Position numbers and translations under genes: made by a program. Positions 58,699-64,000 of a DNA stretch of 64,000 nucleotides are shown here, piece after piece. This DNA is from Cadophora sp. MPI-SDFR-AT-0126 (lineage: Eukaryota; Ascomycota; Leotiomycetes; Helotiales; Ploettnerulaceae), in the NCBI GenBank assembly GCA_020747065.1, contig JAGMVK010000002.1, forward strand, positions 1,674,001 to 1,738,000, in the 5' to 3' direction. Position 1 is the stretch's first letter, and each line of letters opens with the position of its first letter. The notes under the pieces were generated by a model. It did no database searches. It was not told where the DNA came from and saw only the letters and a list, made by a program, of their open reading frames with translations.

Positions 58699-60178
58699 AG
58701 AAATAAGAAGTATACTTGAAGAATAATAAAGAAGTAACAAAGTACTAATTGGCTATTAATTGAGCTATTTAAACTGATTCTACATTGATAATTGATGCAA
58801 TTATACTTAAGTGATAGAGGTAGGGTAAATCGTCACGTATCGATCTTCAATATCACTTGATTGTACATATAAGAGTCGTGGAACAGGGAAGGGAATTATC
58901 GAAAGGGAATGACAGATTGCAACGCATCCAAGGTACAGCACATTGGGAAACCCTTTAGACTTATTTTATATTCAAGTGTAGAATAACGCAACCATGCAAA
59001 GGTGTAAGATAAGTTTCCACTGGGATGCATCGATGGCAAAGGCCAGGATAATGATCCGCAAACGCAATTGTCAAGCAAATAAGTAGTCTCGAATTGGCTT
59101 AGTTGGTGGCAAGCTCGCTTCGAAGAAGCGATCCTCATCAACGTGAGGTGTACTGAACAACATTGACAAATTTGATTGTACACTGCTCGATGTTGAACAA
59201 GCAATTCTTCTTCGGCTGGCTAGTGATAGCTAGTACCAATAAATTGATTGAAAGTGCCGTTCAAGACATCTCATGCTCATGATGCGCCAGAAACTGGCAG
59301 CCTAACGCATGGGAAATGAGATCATCAGTAAAGAACCAACAAACGATATAATAGGAACAGGGAATTGAATTACAATTGGGTTGTCCTTGCCATTTAAACT
59401 TACTCGCAATATGGAAGCTAGCTTAGCAGCTATCATTGGCGTCTCAATAGAGACTGGTAATGCGCAATTTAAAGGACAATTCTCTCACCTAAGGGTACCC
59501 AACCACGAGTGCACCTGCAAGACTTCACACAGCCGCAGAGTATTTTCCGATGCCAGCTCAAATTTGCCCGCTTGGACTCTCCGGCTGGTGTATCTCTGCA
59601 AATGAAACTTCTCCGAGAATTTCCGTTGACGAAAGACTTGCCCATATCCTGCTGCATCGACTGTGAGCTCCAGTTAAATCGAGATTCGAATCATCGGTTT
59701 CACTTCGTGTGCCGTAACCGCTAGAGGAGCTCCTCCAGAGATCCAATTGTAAACTAAGTAAATCGCTCCATATTCCCACGCAAAAAATATATATTGGTTG
59801 ACTGAAAGGAATTCCGGAGAAAATCAGACCGTTATGAAGCGCTGCCGTCCTCCACCCGCAAAAGTTTCGCCCTGGAGATTCTGCTTCTCTGTGAAGTTTT
59901 GTCAGAGGTCAGAATGCTTCTATTCCACCTGCCGGAGAGTCACTCTTTCCAGACCAAGGGTGTAGATGCTGTCATTCGAAGACCGAGAACTGCACGGGAG
60001 CAGCAAGGATCACAACTTCCAGGGATTGCGAATTTCGACAGAAGCCCTTCGGAGCGCTCCTTCGTTGCTGGGCACCAACAAAGTGGAGCAGCATTGAAGC
60101 ATCGTAGGTACGGTGTGATGGAAGCGGGCACACAAATATGCTCTGATTAAATAAACGCACGCGGAAGGATCCAGGAAT
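58699..60178. other. Unique intergenic DNA, no gene supported
   Basis: Ordinary composition returns at 58,699. Several short ORFs occur on both strands (58,896-59,204 minus; 59,381-59,605, 59,509-59,724 and 59,899-60,150 plus; 59,558-59,779 minus), but they overlap each other, have no recognisable motif and no coherent splice structure. A non-coding transcript or an orphan gene cannot be excluded. The last part is the likely promoter of the small gene at 60,179. Confidence 0.5.
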
Positions 60179-60546
60179 ATGGCAAATGTCGGGTAAGTCT
60201 CAAAATGTAGTTGAGCCAGCTAACTAATACCGCACTTACCTCAAGTCTCTCCTACAGAGATAGATCCGCCTCTCCAGTCGACTTGAAAGAACAATGCGTG
60301 CATTTGACTTTTGATTACGCAGCAGCTAATTCGAAAGAAGTGCCCTTTGCAAAGACTCTACCGTTACAAGCCATAGCCCATGCGAGAGAAGGATATAACC
60401 CAATCGAGAAGAAGAAGAAACATGAGATCTTCCCCTACACCGAGCTGGATTATGCACGCCCCTCACAAAATTGTGCACAATCTAGAAACCGAGACATTTC
60501 CGCTGCAAAAAGAGTCCATCCACATGCTTTTGAGAATTTTTATTGA
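60179..60546 (+). CDS. Small two-exon gene, 100-aa hypothetical protein
   Basis: Exon 1 is 60,179-60,192 and exon 2 is 60,258-60,546. The 65-nt intron has a textbook structure: GTAAGT donor, GCTAAC branch site 27 nt upstream of the acceptor, and a pyrimidine-rich CTACAG acceptor. Splicing yields an uninterrupted 100-residue frame starting MANVGDRSASPVDLKE and ending AFENFY. An in-frame stop at 60,152-60,154 lies upstream of the ATG. The protein is soluble-looking with a lysine run (EKKKKHE) in the middle and several aromatic residues, without signal peptide, membrane segment or known motif. It converges on the Stm1-like gene, with stops 228 bp apart. No family recognised; it could be lineage-specific. 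Confidence 0.6.
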
Positions 60547-60774
60547 CTGAGAAATGAAAGAACACACGCGCAAGAGAGAACCGACGGGACTGGTAATAAC
60601 ATTCAATCACCATTTCCACTTAGTTGTCCATTTTCGAAGAATCGACTACCCATTTTACTACCACCCCGTGCACACAGATTTTGCTCGCGATCATTCGTAT
60701 GTAGGGACTCATCGTAAAGGATTCGCACTACTCAGAAGATCATTTGGAGACTTTTTGGCTCTTGGCCAGAGACT
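60547..60774. other. Convergent 3' intergenic space
   Basis: 228 bp between two converging stop codons, presumably holding both 3' untranslated regions and polyadenylation sites. No other feature seen. Confidence 0.5.
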
Positions 60775-62115
60775 TTAAGCTCCCAGGCTTGGGAAGGCAG
60801 TCTTGTCACTGGTGTTGATAGATGAGCCTCCACGCTGTTGAGGAGGTCCACCACCGCCACGACCTCCTCGCGAAGGGCCATCACCACGTCCACCACGTCC
60901 TCCTCGGAATTCGCCTCGTCCACCACGGGATGGTCGTCCACCACGCAATCCACCTCGTCCTCCGCGTTGTTCAGGGGCGGCCTCAACAAAGCGCTGATCG
61001 ATGTCGATGGTCTGCTTCTGCTTGCGTTCTCGCTCACGCTTAGCCTTCCCAGCAGCGGCGGCAACGAAGTCCTCCTCATCGTCCTTAGCAATAGCCTTGG
61101 CATTTGCCCACTTCTTGTCCTGCTTGCTGCCTTCGTTTGGCTTGCGGGCCTCAGGGATACCAGCACCGAGTGCGAGCTTCTTCTCAGCAAGATCAGCCAA
61201 GTAATCTTCGTAGCTCTTGTGGTTGTCCTCTGGCTCAGCCTCTGCTTCAGCAGCAGCGCTATCCGTTGGAGCAACATCACCACCAAGAGCCTCCTTGGCT
61301 TCGGCATTGGCAATAGCTTCACCAGCTTGTTCGTCAGCAAGCTCAGCTCCGCCTTCGTTGGCTCCCCAGCCGTGGCTGGCTTGCTTCTCAGACTCGCTAC
61401 GAATGATATTAGAAGATGTCCTCACAAGGCTAGAGAAGTAGATATCTTACCCTCCTACGGTTCTGCTGTGACGATCCATGTTTCCACCACGGGCCCCGCG
61501 ACGAGCTCCTCCACGTCCATCGTAAGTTCCCTGAGCACGAGCTGGTCGATCTTGTCGTCCGTCCTCAGTCGGCTTTGTTCGGTTGTGGGCGCTGCCAGCA
61601 TTGCGGTCACGGAAAGCTAGATAATGTCGTTAGTACAGGTGGCCATTCATGCAGCTCAATGTGAGTAATTGGACTTGAAATTTGGTATGCATTGTATCAA
61701 CTGACCTCCTTCGTTGCCGTTGAAGCCTCCACGACGACCACCACGACCCTCGGTTGCTGCTGGAGCTTTGGAAGCTGGGGCCTCAGCTGGAGCATTGCGC
61801 TTGGTGGTTCTTGCAGGCGTCTTGTCAATGACCTTCACTGGTGGCTCAGGTTCCTTGTCGGAGTCTTCATCGTGGTTATTGCCTATTTGTCACTTTTCAT
61901 CAGTCGCGTGGTCCCCAGGTACGGCGTTGACTGGAACGGGTTTCGGCATACCGAGAAGCTCGTAGAGGTTCTAGATTCCAAGAGGTCAGCCGGAATGTTT
62001 CAATGACCATAGTGAAGTCGCTGCGAGATACTCGCGCAGTATCTCTTGATGCTTTGGATGCTGTATGACAATGGGAATGGGAATGGATGCTTACTTTTGA
62101 TGCAACTGCCGACAT
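60775..62115 (-). CDS. STM1: Stm1/SERBP1-type ribosome-associated RNA-binding protein
   Basis: Five exons on the minus strand: 62,095-62,115, 61,952-61,970, 61,706-61,882, 61,451-61,616 and 60,775-61,396, giving 334 residues in phase. Introns are 124, 69, 89 and 54 nt. The N-terminus MSAVASKNLYELLGNN is the Stm1 N-terminal signature. Residues 58-65 form a first RGG patch. HGWG (136-139) and the following acidic region through KSYEDYLADLAEKK are the hyaluronan/mRNA-binding (HABP4/SERBP1) family core. About 272-318 is an RGG/GGRGG box. Yeast Stm1 and animal SERBP1 sit in the mRNA channel of idle 80S ribosomes and preserve them under stress; RGG boxes bind RNA and are arginine-methylated. Exon 2 is only 19 nt. 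The long plus-strand open frame 60,838-61,620 is an antisense shadow. Confidence 0.9.
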
Positions 62116-63437
62116 GTTGTCCGCCGAATCGAGCGCCTCCGAAGAAGGCCTTGCTATCGAGGGGACAATTCGGAGAGAATTTGCTGGAAGATCGAGACGG
62201 ACAGATTCCTATGTACTAGGAAGCCGTCTCTCGAGAAGTTGTGGATGAGTGGGTTGATTGGGGAGGAGAGGTTTGTCCTGTTGACAATCTGAGGTTGAAA
62301 CTAAAATTGTCCTTCGGCCATTGGGACTAAGGACCCAATCGAGCTTAGCGCGCTCTGTGTTTAGGGCTTTCATGAATTTCGGTTATCATCAGGGCTACTT
62401 TTTGTGAATTTGAAAACACGAGTTTCTACTGTAAGGAGAGCTGTCTGAAGTTACATAGACCCTTCCAGCGGTATGGTCACAGGTACAATTATTTCGAAAG
62501 AGCAGGTGGCCTGCAAAACGAAAGACTGCAATCCGAAGTGGCCGCCCAACGTTACGAAAGGACCACAAATCACAAGTGCGCAAAGCCACTTCCATTGTGG
62601 GGTGCATGAATTATTTGTGAAAATTGCCCTGAACGGCAGCAAAGTAGAGCGCGAAAATACATAGGTTTACGATTGTTCATTGGTAGGTAAGGTGCATTGT
62701 CTATGAAAGATAATATCGTTCCTGCCTCCCTACGGAGGTACGTAGGCCATGCTGAGAAGCTGAGGTCTTTGCTATAAGGCAATCTGGGCAGCGCGGGTTA
62801 GCTAGAGAAGACAAACAAGCCGAGAAGTGCTTTTGATCTCGAAGACACAGCGCTTCCACAATATGATTCGTGTATGAAAAGTCCGTTGCGGCTCACTTGA
62901 CTAACCCCTGTGTCCCACAATTGCAATAGTACTGGTCATGGCTCTCAAATTCTGCCTTCCTCACAGAGTCACAATTCGACTCGGTGAACGTAAGTTGGGG
63001 GGGGGGCTACATCAGTCCAGACATACACCAAGAATGCATATGAATCGGATAGCCTCTGGAAATAAAAGCTTACTGCTATGCCATAGATAGAGACACACCT
63101 AGTGTCTGACTTTCATCGGATATGCTCAGGGCTCAAATTACTAACGCCATCAATGCTGCCCATATAGGCCAAAAACACCACCAGAATGCAATGCCACAAG
63201 TAACGCCGCAGTTTCCCAAGCCATGGCCATGGCCCCTGGGTATCATTCGCTCATCTCATCGAGCTCGTATCAAAGGAAAAGGATGAAGGGAATTGCCTAG
63301 AATAAAGAGTCAGTAAATTTGGTCAAGTCGATAGACTCGGATGAAGTGCTGCGCAGAACGCTGCCTAAGTCCCCATGCTTTGAGACCAGCAGCAGAACTA
63401 TATCAGGTGCAATGGAGTGTTTCCTTTATCGTGATAC
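62116..63437. promoter_or_regulatory. Upstream region of the Stm1-like gene
   Basis: 1.3 kb between the Stm1-like start codon and the 3' end of the next minus-strand gene. It must hold the Stm1 promoter and 5' leader and the neighbour's 3' untranslated region. Short ORFs here (62,395-62,782, both strands) overlap one another without splice logic or motifs. A run of ten G occurs at about 62,997-63,006. No tRNA was found. Confidence 0.5.
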
Positions 63438-64000
63438 TTACATGGATGCCGAAAGTCCAAACGGATCCATGTCGAGCATTGGGTCGTAAGGGTCCATAAG
63501 TTGCTGTGTCATGGAGGTGTATCCTTGGGGATGGTCGCCAGTCTGCATGCCCTGGTTCGATCCTTGGTTACCCATCTGCTGGAATTGGTTCGTTATCTGC
63601 TGCTGTGTTCTCGGAATTGGTTCAGGGTAGGGGCCGGGGCCAGATTCTGTGGGATCTTGGTCATCGATCATATCGGCTTGCGCATCGTACTCCTGTTCTG
63701 TACTCACGGAATCAATCTAGGACGAACATAGCTCTATTAAAGAAATTGAGAAGGGGAGGGGTCAGCTTGCCGAGTTGCTTAATATGCTCAATGTGACTCT
63801 GGTAATCGGCGGATGGAGGATAGTACGCAGCACCAATGGGAGCACCTCCCGTACTACCTGAGCCACCGACTCCCTGTCCTTTTGTTCCCATGGGGGCTCC
63901 CATTCCTCCGGGAAGTCCAAGTAATCCGGACGGTCCTGGAATTGCGTGAGGTGGTTGAGGCTTGGCGTTCTGGAGTCGTTGCTGTTGCTGCTGTTGAAAT
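63438..64000 (-). CDS. 3' part of a Gln/Gly/Pro-rich protein gene (5' end outside window)
   Basis: The last exon is 63,438-63,697 and the preceding exon is 63,771 to beyond 64,000. I join them by a 73-nt GC-AG intron (GCAAGC donor, GTACAG acceptor), which gives the in-frame junction IKQL-EQEYDAQADMI. Visible sequence from the N-side: a Gln run, then a Pro/Gly-rich segment (GLLGLPGGMGAPMG), the stretch YYPPSADYQSHIEHIKQLEQ that looks like a short coiled coil, an acidic Pro-rich part, a Gln/Asn/Met-rich part and an acidic/aromatic end (DPMLDMDPFGLSASM). Such composition is common in fungal transcription regulators and coactivator subunits, with the end resembling an activation domain. The family is not identified. 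Confidence 0.6.

Noticed and set aside
58896..59204. 102-codon minus-strand ORF near the island edge
   Set aside because: No motif, no splice context, no supporting neighbour; chance ORF in ordinary-composition DNA is likely.
59660..59710. Sequence resembling a tRNA T-loop (GATTCGAATC)
   Set aside because: The stem around it does not pair and no acceptor, D or anticodon arms can be built.
60838..61620. 260-codon plus-strand frame
   Set aside because: It is the reverse complement of exons 4-5 of the Stm1-like gene, is low in complexity, and crosses well-supported introns on the other strand.

Overview
This window looks like the genome of a filamentous ascomycete (Pezizomycotina). The right end holds intron-containing genes with fungal splice sites, including a ribosome-binding Stm1/SERBP1-type gene. 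The middle 58 kb carries the footprint of repeat-induced point mutation (RIP): very AT-rich, almost no CA or TG dinucleotides, TAA/TAG stops everywhere, and repeat copies that differ by C/T and G/A transitions. The Stm1 N-terminus would suit a leotiomycete, but the class cannot be fixed from this window.

Layout. 1-494 is ordinary-composition flank with no supported gene. About 495-58,698 is one RIP-mutated transposon island. 58,699-64,000 is gene space: an unannotated 1.5 kb stretch, a small two-exon gene (60,179-60,546, +), the five-exon Stm1-like gene (60,775-62,115, -), and the 3' end of a Gln/Gly/Pro-rich protein gene that leaves the window (63,438->64,000, -).

The island is a set of elements inserted inside each other, which I resolved by matching terminal repeats. 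Names are mine. Z (about 700-58,698, -) is an old Gypsy element split by O (6,087-57,702, +), a large Gypsy element whose two LTRs now lie 51 kb apart. O holds E1 (9,022-15,639, -; chromovirus type), B (about 21,264-33,136, +; a second large Gypsy), P (33,616-35,661, -; piggyBac-like DNA transposon), E2 (37,485-49,680, +; relative of E1) and E4 (50,130-56,754, +; chromovirus with a C-terminal chromodomain). E2 in turn holds the Copia element E3 (39,037-47,470, -). Exact target-site duplications support E1 (ATATA), E2 (GTTAG), E4 (TAAAG) and O (GTAT). LTR pairs are equal in length: 369/369, 493/493, 370/370, 195/195.

The most unusual content is accessory coding capacity between pol and the 3' LTR. 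B carries a divergent pair there: an antisense ORF of about 560 codons and a sense ORF of about 820 codons with a possible Fe(II)/2-oxoglutarate dioxygenase signature. O has sense coding remnants in the same place. E1 and E4 each carry a short antisense Cys-rich ORF beside the 3' LTR, and Copia E3 has antisense ORFs in its extra 2.6 kb. All are degraded by RIP, but substitutions left their frames largely readable.
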